This document shows positions 33,720 through 43,349 of a stretch of 64,000 bases of DNA, in pieces. This DNA comes from Tuctoria greenei (lineage: Eukaryota > Streptophyta > Magnoliopsida > Poales > Poaceae). The position numbers and the translations under genes were made by a program. Each line of letters begins with the position of its first letter. Position 1 is the stretch's first letter. The stretch is taken from positions 120,183,498 through 120,247,497 of the forward strand of contig JAYESD010000008.1 in the NCBI GenBank assembly GCA_036927565.1, read 5' to 3'. The notes beneath the pieces were generated by a model. The model did not search any database. It had not been told where the DNA came from and saw nothing but the letters and a program-made list of their open reading frames with translations.

Positions 33720-34860
33720 TACGTACTGCCTATGGAACCCCCTTAGAGCCCCCCCCCCCCCCGTAGGCGTGCCCGGGTTGTTGGGTACGCCTACCACTTG
33801 AGCACAGGATGTCTTCGACTGGCCCCCAATAGAGTGGGGGAGCATGAGTGGTTGGCCTCGGTTTGGCCTTTCCAGGAGCACCGAGCTTTGCCTGAGTGTT
33901 GAAGTCGACAAAAGGCCCCTTGGGTGATGCCCGAGCTGGATGCTCTGGCGTCACCCACCATCGGCGTAGATGCGTACACGGTAGGCCCCATAGGAGGTGC
34001 CAGAGTTGGACGCTTTGACATCGCCCACCATCGTTGTAGATGCATCAACGGCGAACCCCTGGTGTACAGGATACCACAAGAGAACCTTGTTAGTAACAAG
34101 AGCAGGGTAGGAGAGTGTACTCACTTATCAGCACTTATTGCTGTCGTCAACATGCTTGGACGTTGACAATAGGCCTCTTGGGAGATGCCGAAGCTGGATG
34201 CTCCGACGTTGCCCACCATCGTCGTAGATTCGTCGATGGCAGGCCTCCTGTGAGGTGTCGGAGCTCGATGCTCTGGCATCACTCGCCATCATCGTAGATG
34301 CGTCGATGGCAGACCCCTGGGCGGTGTCAGAGCTGGGTGCTCTGGCATCGCCCACCATGTTTGCAGAAGAATTAATGGCAGGCCCTTTGGGGGGTGCCGG
34401 AGCTGGCTACTCCGACGTCACCCACCATCGTCGTAGATGCGTCGACGGCAGGCCCTTGGTGTACAGGATAGCACAAGAGAACCTTGTTAGCTACAAGAGC
34501 GGGGCAGGAGAGTGTACTCACTTATCAGCGCTTGCTGCTGTCGTCAACATGCTTGGACGTTGACGGCAGGCCCCTTGGGTGATGCCAGAGCTAGATGCTC
34601 CAGTGTCGCCCACCATCGTCGTGGATTCGTCGACGGCAGGCCCCCTGGGAGGTGCCGAAGCTGGCTGCTCCGGCGTCGCCCGCCATCGTCCTAGATGCAT
34701 CGACGGCAGGCCCTTCGGGGGTGCCGAAGCTGGCTGCTCCGGTGTCATCTGCCATCGTCGTAGCTGTGTTGACGGCAGGCCCCCTGGTACGATGGCAGGC
34801 CCCCTGGGAGGTGTTGGAGCTGGGTGCTCCGGTGTTGCCCACCATCGTAACATGCTTTGT
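33720..34860. repeat. Tandem-repeat block of the Tat element (about 70-bp units)
   Basis: The unit includes GACGGCAGGCCCCCTGGG, GGTGCCGGAGCTGG and GCCCACCATCGTCGTAGATG, spaced at 69-70 bp (for example 34631, 34701, 34770). A larger unit of about 397 bp is seen from GGTGTACAGGATA at 34061 and again at 34458, each with CAACATGCTTGGACGTTGAC. A run of 14 C lies at 33749-33762. Many ORFs on both strands arise only from the repetition. Tat elements are known for tandem arrays between pol and the 3' LTR. Confidence 0.85.
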
Positions 34861-35601
34861 ATGTCCTCCACACATAACAGGGGTGCATATTTTTTGCTCG
34901 TTGGTGTTCTTTTACTATTCTTTAGTATTGCCTTGTATTACAGTCTAGGGCTGGTACGCGGGGTTTGGGTAATTCAGTGCGTTAGCACTCGGGATCCGGC
35001 TCCCACCTTACTCGAGGTGTGAGCATCCTAGTTGTCAGTACTTAGCCGTAGCACTGGGAGGCAAAGTGCGTACACTTAGGGTACAGGACCAGGCTAAATA
35101 GGTTGCACGCTCTAGACCTCCAGCTGGGCGTAGTCCCTTCGTGGGGGACCATTTGGCACCACGAGATCCCAATTAAGAGGGCAGCCATGAGGTCCCGAAA
35201 CACCTTGCAGGCACCTCAAACAAGTCCGCCTTTAGCAGGGTTGCATAACTCTACTTGCAGTGATATAGAAAAAACTTCATCAGGTATATGAAGATAATAT
35301 ACGAAAGAACGAGACTAGTCTGATCCATCACAAAATTAACAGGTAATTAAGTGAGCATAAGAGAAAACATATGGTAAGACAGTGATTTTTTCAAATTGGC
35401 ATTCATAGGAGAGGACTGGCTTTACAATAAGGCAATGACCCACTCCAGTTGTCAAGGGAGGTAGAGTGTTCATGCTTAGGGTACGGGACCAAGCTAAATG
35501 GTTGAACACTCCGGACCTGTCCCCCCCCCCCCCCCAAGAGCATCACTGTCCTAAGTGTCGTTCCTTGGCACCATGACACCCTACACTGTCATACTATATG
35601 C
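34861..35601 (-). other. 3' spacer downstream of the Tat pol
   Basis: This holds two related stretches sharing GGGTAC(A/G)GGACCA(A/G)GCTAAAT, near 35078-35098 and 35480-35500, and a run of 15 C at 35521-35535. No gene seen. Confidence 0.5.
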
Positions 35602-37118
35602 TTAGGGATATAACTTACGGAGGTACTCTATGTTCCAAGGGTTGGGGAGGGGCTCTCCTTCTTTTGTGGCCAGGCGGAGACACCCGGGGCGGGATACTTG
35701 TGTCACTCAGAAGGGGCCCTCCTAGCTGGGGGAGAGTTTGTGCGACCCTTCTCGATAATGTATACACTGCAGCTCCAGGTCACCCGTCTGGAATTCTGTA
35801 CTCCACACGAACTGCTCCTGGTAGCGCCTGAGCACCTGTCGGTAACGTGCATTTCGGATGGTGGCGTGCCACCTTGCTTCGTCGACGAGGTCGATGTCTT
35901 CTCATCAGAGCTGGTCCTGTGAGGCTTCATCGAATGCTCGGACTCGAAGCGAGCCCACTGCGATCTCTGGGGGAGGACGGCCTCAGCCCCATACACCAAG
36001 AAGAAAGGTGTTTCTCCAGTGGCAGAGCTGGGTGATGTTCAGCTTGCCCATAGCGCATAGGGGAGTTCATCAACCCACTTGGCACTATGCTTATCCAAGT
36101 TTTCATACGTGTGTGTCTTGAGGCCCCTGAGGATCTCAGCTTTGGCCCTTTCAACTTGATCGTTGCTCTTTGGATGAGCCACATATGCATAACAAACTTG
36201 GACGCCGAGGTCTTCGTGGTAGTCCTGCAACACTGCTCTGGTGCACTGGGTCCTGTTGTCGGTGATGATCCTGTTTGGGACCCCAAACCTGCAGACAATC
36301 GACTTGATGAACTTGACTGTGGACTCCTTGTTGCTGGTGATCACTGGGGCTGCCTCCGGCCACTTGGTGCACTTTACTACAGCGATGTAAAGGAACTGCT
36401 ACCCTCCAACTGCCCTGGGGAAGAGTCCCAGGATATCCAACCCCCAGACCGCGAAAGGCCAGGAGGGCGGGATCATCTGTAGTGTCTGCGCCGGAGTGTG
36501 AATTTGCTTGGCGTGGAACTGGCACGCCTTGCATCTCTTAACCAGCTTGATAACATCTTGTAGTGTTGTTGGCCAATAGAAGCCATGTCAGAAGGCTTTG
36601 CCAACCAGCGTGCCAAAAGATGCGTGATTCCCGCACCCTCCTTCGTGGATCTCTGCGAGCAAGTCGCGGCCTTCCTCCCGAGTTATGCACCGTAGCAGCA
36701 TGCCGTTGGCACCACAATGGTAGAGGTCACCTTCTGCCAGCATGTAGCGTTTCGCCATCCTCACGATCCTCTCAGCGGATACCGGATCCTCCAGGAGTAT
36801 GTTGTCCTTCAGATAGTCCCAGATCTCCATGATCCATGCATCGGGACTCTCCTGAGCTTCTGGATCTTGGATGTCAGGTGATCTGGGGTCCCCAGCGATG
36901 CACAAGAACCTTGGTGGCCCCCATGGTTGCAGGGCTATCTTGACCGCCAGCTCCGTGGTGTTGGGCTCACCTTCTTCGTTAGGCCCCGTAGGCCTAGCGA
37001 TCGGCCGCACCAACCTCCTTCCAAAGACCCCTTCAGGAACCGAGGCTCCTGTAGACGCCATGGTTGACAAGGCATCGGCAATGGAGTTGTCGGTGCGTGG
37101 CACATGGTAGAGGTCCAA
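35602..37118 (-). pseudogene. Tat integrase, broken
   Basis: Reading down the minus strand, a linker (DLYHVPRTDNSIADALSTMA at 37118) leads to the zinc-binding part (EIHEGGCGNHASFGTL, about 36600-36650), then CKACQFHAKQIHTP after a stop at 36588. The core shows WGLDILG (about 36450), ITDNRTQ (about 36260-36280) and an ERAKAEILRGLK region with the Glu. A stop at about 36039 comes before VYGAEAVLP, and the protein ends NIEYLRKLYP at 35602. This C-terminal sequence is typical of Tat pol. Several frame changes split it. Confidence 0.85.
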
Positions 37119-37196
37119 GGCCTTGAAACTAGCTTCCAGCTTCTTGACGTGCAGCAGGTACCCCGCGAGCTGGGGGTCGTTGCAGCAGCACTCTCC

Positions 37197-37900
37197 TCAG
37201 ACCTTCTTGATGATCAGTTGGGAGTCTCCCTTGACTAGCATATGCTGGACACCAAGACCCTGCGCAGCTATTAGTCGGAAGATGAGGGCTTTGTACTTCG
37301 CCATATTGTTGGTCGCCTTGAAGTCGAGGCACACCGCGTACTTGGACTGCTCCCCTATTTGAGAGGTAAGTAGTACACCGGCTCCGACCCCTTGCTTCCA
37401 AGATGATCCGTCGAAGACGAGTGTCTTGTGAGGTCCAGTAAGCACCGGTGCTCTTGGCTCCAGCTCGCTGATTTCCCGGCCCCCTAGGTTGCTTGGTGAA
37501 GGAGTCCACTCAGCAACGAAGTCTGCCAGTGCCTGCTCTTGATTGCATGCCACGGTAAGAAGTCAAGCTTGAACTCCGCCAGTTCATCCGTCCATTTGGC
37601 GATATTGCCTGTCGCTTTGGGGCTGCGCAGCACCGCCCCCAGTGGGAACAAAGTCACCACTGAAACTCTGTGTGCGCAAAGTAATGGCGGAGGTTCCTCG
37701 ACGCGATTAGCACCGCATAGAGCAACTTGTGCACTTCATGGTACCTTGTTTTTGCTTCACGCAGGACTTCACTAATGAAGTAGACTAGGCATTGGATGGT
37801 CCGAGATCTCCTTGGGATATCCAGCACATCCTCTTCCACCTGCTCCGGGCCCAAAGACTTCATGTCCCCAGGGCCTGGTGCATCCTTTGAGGGTTGGGTC
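37197..37900 (-). pseudogene. Tat RNase H tail and second (archaeal-type) RNase H
   Basis: The first RNase H ends in VYFISEVLREAKTRYHEVHK (about 37740-37800). The second starts LVFDGSSWKQGVGAGVLL (about 37380-37430) and has LDFKATNNMAKYKALI and VKGDSQLIIKKV. A second RNase H is diagnostic of Tat elements. In relatives the middle motif is NNMAEYEAL with a catalytic Glu; here both Glu are Lys, so the domain would be inactive. A further RNase H remnant in another frame connects the two. Confidence 0.82.
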
Positions 37901-38180
37901 CCAAAGTCTCCTTGATCTCCGGGGCCCCCTAGAGGTACCCAGTCATGCTATGGGGGCTGGGACCCAGAGGCTCCTTGTTCTCCCAGGCCCCCTGGGGGGA
38001 CCCGGTCATCCTATGGGGGCTGGGACCCACAGGCTCCTTGCTCTCCAGGGCCCCCTAGGGGGACCCGCACATCCTATGGGGGTTGGGACCCAGAGGCTCC
38101 TTGCTCTTCGGGGCCCCCTAGGGGGACCTGGACATCCTCTAAGGGCTGGGACCTAGAGGCAACCCTGTTGACGGGGCCCC
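37885..38180 (-). repeat. In-frame 63-bp minisatellite in the RT/RNase H linker
   Basis: About four units with the core GGCTCCTTG occur at a spacing of exactly 63 bp (CTCCTTG at 37971, 38034 and so on). The unit is a multiple of three. On the pol strand it encodes a Gly/Pro/Gln-rich repeat (VPLGGPEEQGASGSQPP), broken by stops in some units. Confidence 0.8.
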
Positions 38181-39355
38181 CTGTGAGCTCCAAGCCCTGG
38201 GGATCAGAATAAATGGCAGGGCCCCTTCCGTCTGTCGGGGCTGCTGGGGACCATCCCGTTGTGCAACCAAAACCATACTACCACCTCTATTGTGGCAGCG
38301 ATGTATAGGTACAGGGGCTCCCTAGGATCCAGTGCCACCATTATGGGCAGCGACTTCAGGTGCTGCTTCAGCTCGCGGAACGCCCTTTTGCCTCCTCGGT
38401 CCAGACGACTGGTCCGGACTGACGCATCAGTTTGAAGAATGGGAGGGCCCGCTCAACCAGCCTAGAGATAAACCGGCTGAGCGCTGCCAAGCAACCTGCA
38501 AGCTTTTGCACGTCCTTGATGCGGGCTGGAGGCCGCATCAGCTCCACTACCTTGATCTTCTCTGGGTTGGCCTCAATCCCTTGGTGTGAGACCAAGAAAC
38601 CGAGGACCTTCCCAGCTTTGACTTTGAACACGCACTTGTCGGGGTTGAGATTTGTTTGTGTGGTCTGCAGTCTTTCGAAGACTAGGGCGAGGTTCTCTAG
38701 CAATGATGTATGTGTCTACTACAATATCATCTACATACACCTCTACTAGGTCCCGAATGAGGTCCCCAAATTTTGTAGGCATGGCACGTACAAAGGTGGG
38801 GAGGGCATTCATAAGACCGTAAGGCATGGAGACATAGCAGTAAAGGCCATCTACGGTTATAAATGTGGTATGTTCTTCGTCCTCTCTACACATTGGGATT
38901 TGGTGAAACCCTGAGTAGGCATCTAGAAAGCATAGCATATCGCATCCCGAGGTTGAATCTACGATTTGATTGATTCTAGGGAGAGGGAAAGGATCTTTAG
39001 GACATGCCTTGTTGAGGTTGGTGTAGTTGATGCACATTCGGAGCTTACCGCCGGCCTTGGGGACAACAACAAGATTGACCAGCCATCTGGGATGGTGGAC
39101 CTCTCGTATGAAGCCAGTATCGAGTAGCTTCTTGATCTCTTTGCGGATGAAGTTCTACCGCTTGTTGAGCTTCTTACGAGGCCTCTGTTGTTGTGGCCGA
39201 GTGTGGGCGTAGATATTCAGTTGGTGCTCGATCACTTCCCTAGGGATGCCTGGCATATGCGATGGTTGCCAGGCGAAGACGTCGACGTTAGCGCTGATTC
39301 CTGCTCGCTGTCCAGACTCCCCACGATAGGGTGGTTTGAGCAGCATCGGAGCCAA
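38181..39355 (-). pseudogene. Tat reverse transcriptase, broken
   Basis: The segment DVFAWQPSHMPGIPREVIEH (about 39230-39290) is the usual lead into Tat RT. RT blocks follow: KLRMCINYTNLNKACPKDPF (about 38985-39045), MLCFLDAYSGFHQIPM, MPYGLMNA, and the active site VEVYVDDIVV (about 38725-38755). A frame change near 38700 leads to LENLALVFERLQTTQTNLNP and then FLVSHQGIEANPEKIK and LAGCLAALSRFISR. Stops occur at about 39155 and 38573. Confidence 0.87.
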
Positions 39356-39599
39356 TCTTGATCATCTTCATGGGAGGTCGTCGTCGGAAAGCTGCACCCG
39401 TGGTGAAGCAGCGCGACTGCGCGTGCGTGAGTCTGGCAGAGGCTGACTCAATCCAGCATTGCTCGAGGCAGGTGATGGGGCTACTGCCAGCGCTTGGAGC
39501 TTCTCCAAAGCCGTCACCACAACAGCTCGATCTCCGCAAATCTTGAGGACACCGAAGGGAGTCGACATCATGAGGACGAGGTAGCCGTAGTGGACTATA

Positions 39600-40105
39600 G
39601 CCATGAACCTCTACAGGGCTGGCCTGCCGATGATGGCGTGGTAGGGGAGGCTAACCTCCGCGACGTCGAATAGGATATTCTCCATCCTGAAGTTCTCGGG
39701 TGTCCCGAGGGTCACTCGGAGGTGGATTCTGCCGTGCGGGATAATATTCCCCGATCCTACCCTCTAGAATGGTCTCGATGGGGCGAGCCTGGACACGAGA
39801 ATCTTCATCTTGTCAAAGAATGCACGGTTCATGAGGTTGAGGCCGGCTCCACCATCTACCAGGACGTGGTAGAACTTCACATTGGCGATGGTGGGGGCGA
39901 CGAGGAGGGGCAGAAGCCTGGCTCCCGCCATGTTCTCGGGGTAGTTAGAGGCGTCGAAGCTGATCGTCGTCTCCATCCATCTGTGATGCGGCACCGGGAA
40001 TGAGTAGAGGCTGTTGAAGCCATTGCCCAATGCGGGATCTTGATCGCATTCCTGGATGCGGGTTCCCAAGATCCTCCACAGATGATGTGGAGTGCTTTGC
40101 GACAC
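39600..40105 (-). pseudogene. Tat protease region, broken
   Basis: The active-site block reads HVLVDGGAGLNLMNRAFFDK (about 39810-39870). Tat proteases usually read IDGGSSLNILF, so DGG is normal for the group. The following part (ENILFDVAEVSLPYHAIIGR, about 39625-39690) is also typical. Frame breaks at 39764 and about 39604 disrupt it. 39368-39604 holds the segment leading to RT. Confidence 0.8.
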
Positions 40106-40312
40106 TCGTGGTCGCTGTTGAGGTCGAAGTTCACAGCCTGGTTAACCATTTCCATGGCATGTTCGGGCCTTTGGAACTCCATCTCCACGTCTTCGTCAAC
40201 ACGCTGGTCGACCTTTTGCAGCTTGATCTTGCCGCGACTCGAAGGCTAGATGAACACCACGGTGGTGAAAGCGCTACAACTTTTTTGAGCGAAAAAGCCC
40301 CTACCTGCCGCG
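40106..40312 (-). pseudogene. Leader and gag remnant of the Tat element
   Basis: Only about 200 bp separate the primer-binding site from the protease. The last part resembles the Gag-protease junction (LNSDHECRKALHII). The main Gag domain and zinc knuckle are missing, which points to an internal deletion in this copy. Confidence 0.6.
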
Positions 40313-40317
40313 CCAAA
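40295..40317 (-). promoter_or_regulatory. Primer-binding site of the Tat element, hit by the Tekay insertion
   Basis: The minus strand reads TTTGGCGCGGCAGGTAGGGG starting at 40317, a Tat-type primer-binding site beginning TGGCGC. When the Tekay insertion and one TSD copy are removed, it directly follows the 5' LTR end at 52983. Confidence 0.75.
40313..40317. repeat. TSD CCAAA, left copy (right copy 52978-52982)
   Basis: There is an exact 5-bp match outside the two plus-oriented ends of the Tekay unit. Removing the unit joins the Tat primer-binding site to the Tat 5' LTR, which confirms that these are the true insertion borders. Confidence 0.88.
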
Positions 40318-43300
40318 TGTAAAAGCCCTAATTTCCATAATTCAAAGTTCAGTTAGGACAAAATTTTTGAATGACAAAAAGCATTAAAAGGGAATTGAGA
40401 AAAACAAATTAATTCAAACTCCAAATGAGGAAATTCAAAATAATAAACTTAGCTACTGTTTAAATAAATTTAACATGAAGATTTGAGTTGACCAATGGAT
40501 TCCAAATATTCAAAATAGCATCCCTGCAAATTTTCATAATTTTTGAAGCAAGTTTGCTATTTACTTCAATAGCTACATTGAATTCAACTCAAATTCAAAT
40601 TCAAGTTTGAATTTAAATGAAACTTTGTCAAATCAACTATTGGAATTAAAATAAAATTCTATATGATTAATCCAGCCATCCCATAAATATCTAGCAAATT
40701 TTGGAATGAATTAGGTGGCAGAATTGATGGGGAAAGGATGAGGGTGAGGTGGGACCCACTTGTCATCCAAAGCAAAGTGCTGTTTTGACTCTCCAAGTGA
40801 CACCACACTACATGCAAAGTCCAGGCAGCTGCTTGCACTGTGGTGGCCGACTCCAGCTGCCCCTAGATCGCCCTGGCCTCCTATTTAACCCCCCTCCATG
40901 CCCCTAGCTTGCTCTTTCTTCACCTTGAAGCCTCCAGCACCATTTTCACTCATCTCCCGATTTCTTCTCTGTCCAGCCGATTTGCAGAAAAGGTACTCCA
41001 TGTTAAGCATTTTTCTTTGCCTCTCCTCACTCCCCTACCTCTTGCACAGCTTTGTGATCATGTTCTTTCACAGCTAGGCCATCCCCGAAGCCGTTAAGTT
41101 CAAAACCGAGGCTGCCGGAAATCTCCCCTGTTTTGCCGCGCCCCTGCTCATCATCGACCCGAAGATACAGCCATCATCTCGCCTCGATGCTAGAAGCAAA
41201 AAGGTTCGCCTACTCGTGTTCTAGCTGCTCCTAAAGTTTCAGCCCATGCCATGCCTCCTAGCCCCGTATTTGTTTTTCTCCCGATGAACTTCGGTTATGA
41301 TTGGACTTGCTTCGCGTGTGAAATTCCTTCTATACAGTTAATTATTCCTTGTGCACCTGTGCTATGTTGTTCTATATGGCCGGACGCATCACCTCGAAGA
41401 GGGACCATCAAGTTTCATCGAGTATTCATGCCAGAATACAATTTTTCCCCAACCGCCGGTCTGTCCTTCCTCGGTCCATCAGCGCTACCATTCTCCAAGC
41501 CATTTCTCTCCTTCCTAGGGCCAGATTCTTGTTTCCCATACTCCCATGAATCTTCTCGAGGTCTTCCCAATCAGTTTTATCCATCATAGAGCTCGGCCGA
41601 CATGGCTGAAACCCTAATCGCCGTCGCGCAAGCCTTTCCGGCCATCGCCTGCGTGCGCTGACCCCACCGACGTGCTCAGCACCTCGAAATAGGGTTAGGT
41701 GGCGAGGTTGGCGAGGAGACATGCCGTGGATCGATGGGCGGCGAGAGCTCCGATGAGGCGCCGCCGCGGTCGCGCGCCTGGCGGGAGGTAGACGACGACC
41801 CTGTGGGGCCCGGTCGTCACTGAGTGCAACGCGCGCACTCGGATCTGGTGTGGATATGGATCCCATGTGGCTACGTACGTTTTATCTGTGGCCTGGTGTT
41901 GCTACGACCCGATTGGTCCATTTTAAACCCGTGGGCCCCCAAGATTATTTAAAATTTCCCATTTAAACTTAATTCCAGATTTTGCCCCAAATTGGAAAAT
42001 CCATAACTCCTAGTATAATTGTCCAAAAATTCCCAAATAAATTTTGTTAGAACCAGCATGAAGAATACATTCCAGTGGATCACTTGGATTTGTATGAAAT
42101 CCCATATGAATTTCTCCATAATTCAAAGAAGCAAAATGCTTATAAAATTAATTCCTATAGTTTTGCTCTTTGGAAAAATACCAAATTTTTCCAGAACCTT
42201 CACTTGAGTATCCTTGAACTCCAGTAAAAATTTCAGGGTCATTATACTTCATTTACATGGTCTGATCACCTGTGTATTCTTTATGCACAAAAAATAGCCA
42301 AATTCATTAAGAAATTGTACAGAAACTTGTGCAATCTTCTAAATTTAATATCTCTCAGTATAAAGCTTCAAAAATTGTCAAACCAATTTTTTGGTTTGAT
42401 CTTTGTCCACACTCACCAGAACTACAACCCAATCTTCATGATAATCCCTAGATTTCCCTGTAGAGCCCTTTAAAGCAAAATCATGTTTGATTTTTATCTG
42501 ATAATTCCCTTCATAGACAACTATGATATTCTTCCATACTGTTCTTTAGTAAGTTTCTGAATTACTGTAAAAATTTCAGCTTCATTGGACTTTAATAACC
42601 TAGTTTAATATGGAGATTTTCCTAACAGGTCATAGAATGCCCAAAAACATCAGAACTATTTCAGAAATTTTTCCAAACTTCTAAATTCAATATCTTCCAA
42701 TAGGAAGTTATAAATTTATGAAACAAATTTTCCTAGAACCAGTGAGACCCCCTCTGTATGATACAAGCACTGGTATCCCTGATATACCTCCAGAATTACA
42801 ACCAAAATTCAGAGAAGGCTTTTACTTGTTGGAATTTTATAGACAACAAGCTTCCTTGAACATCTCCAATCTTTTGTCCAGATCTTCCTCATAGCACCTA
42901 ATGTCCCCTGTAAAATTTCCAGAACCATTAAGCTTAAATTCATATACTTAACTGGCTTTCCTTTGAACTATAATATAATACCGGTATTGATTAACTTGCA
43001 TAATTATTTGCATATCGATTAGTTGCCGAGCTCAAGAGGACCCCGGAGCTACTTGAAGTCATCCCTCTGGAGATTAACTTTGACACTGTCTCGCAACCAG
43101 GCAAGCCCCGGTTTGCATTTAAGCGCTATTATAAAATTTTGTTTTGTATCACATATGTCTAGGGTTGGTATTGTGCATTAGGGCTAAGGTGATTGAAAAT
43201 CCACTTGCATGACCAGATCAACCCATGGAGTATTTGGCTAGTTGTCATGTCATCGTGTAGACTATGCTATGCTAAATGTTATATAGGATTCGGTAGAAGT

Positions 43301-43337
43301 CGAGTACTTGGAATCTACTCGCATGGCTAGGACTTTT
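40318..43337 (+). repeat. Left arm of the palindrome: Tekay LTR in plus orientation
   Basis: It starts TGTAAAAGCCCTAATTTCC. It matches the reverse complement of 43350-46393 along its whole length, with about 3% difference over the first 330 bases compared by eye. It holds an AT-rich start, a TATTTAA at 40882-40888, a GC-rich part near 41600-41860, and a long AT-rich part. It lacks the final 1.1 kb or so of the family LTR seen at 10200-11378. ORFs in it are not genes. Confidence 0.9.
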
Positions 43338-43349
43338 TCACGCACGAAC
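43338..43349. other. Spacer at the palindrome centre
   Basis: About 12 bases (ACGAACCAATCT) separate the two arms. They may be filler DNA at the inversion joint. Confidence 0.65.

Noticed and set aside
33720..34860. CRISPR-like pattern of repeats
   Set aside because: The units are contiguous and diverged tandem repeats without unique spacers, in a plant genome.
33924..34948. Many ORFs of 60-147 codons on both strands
   Set aside because: They are products of the 70-bp tandem repeat, which is open in several frames by repetition alone.
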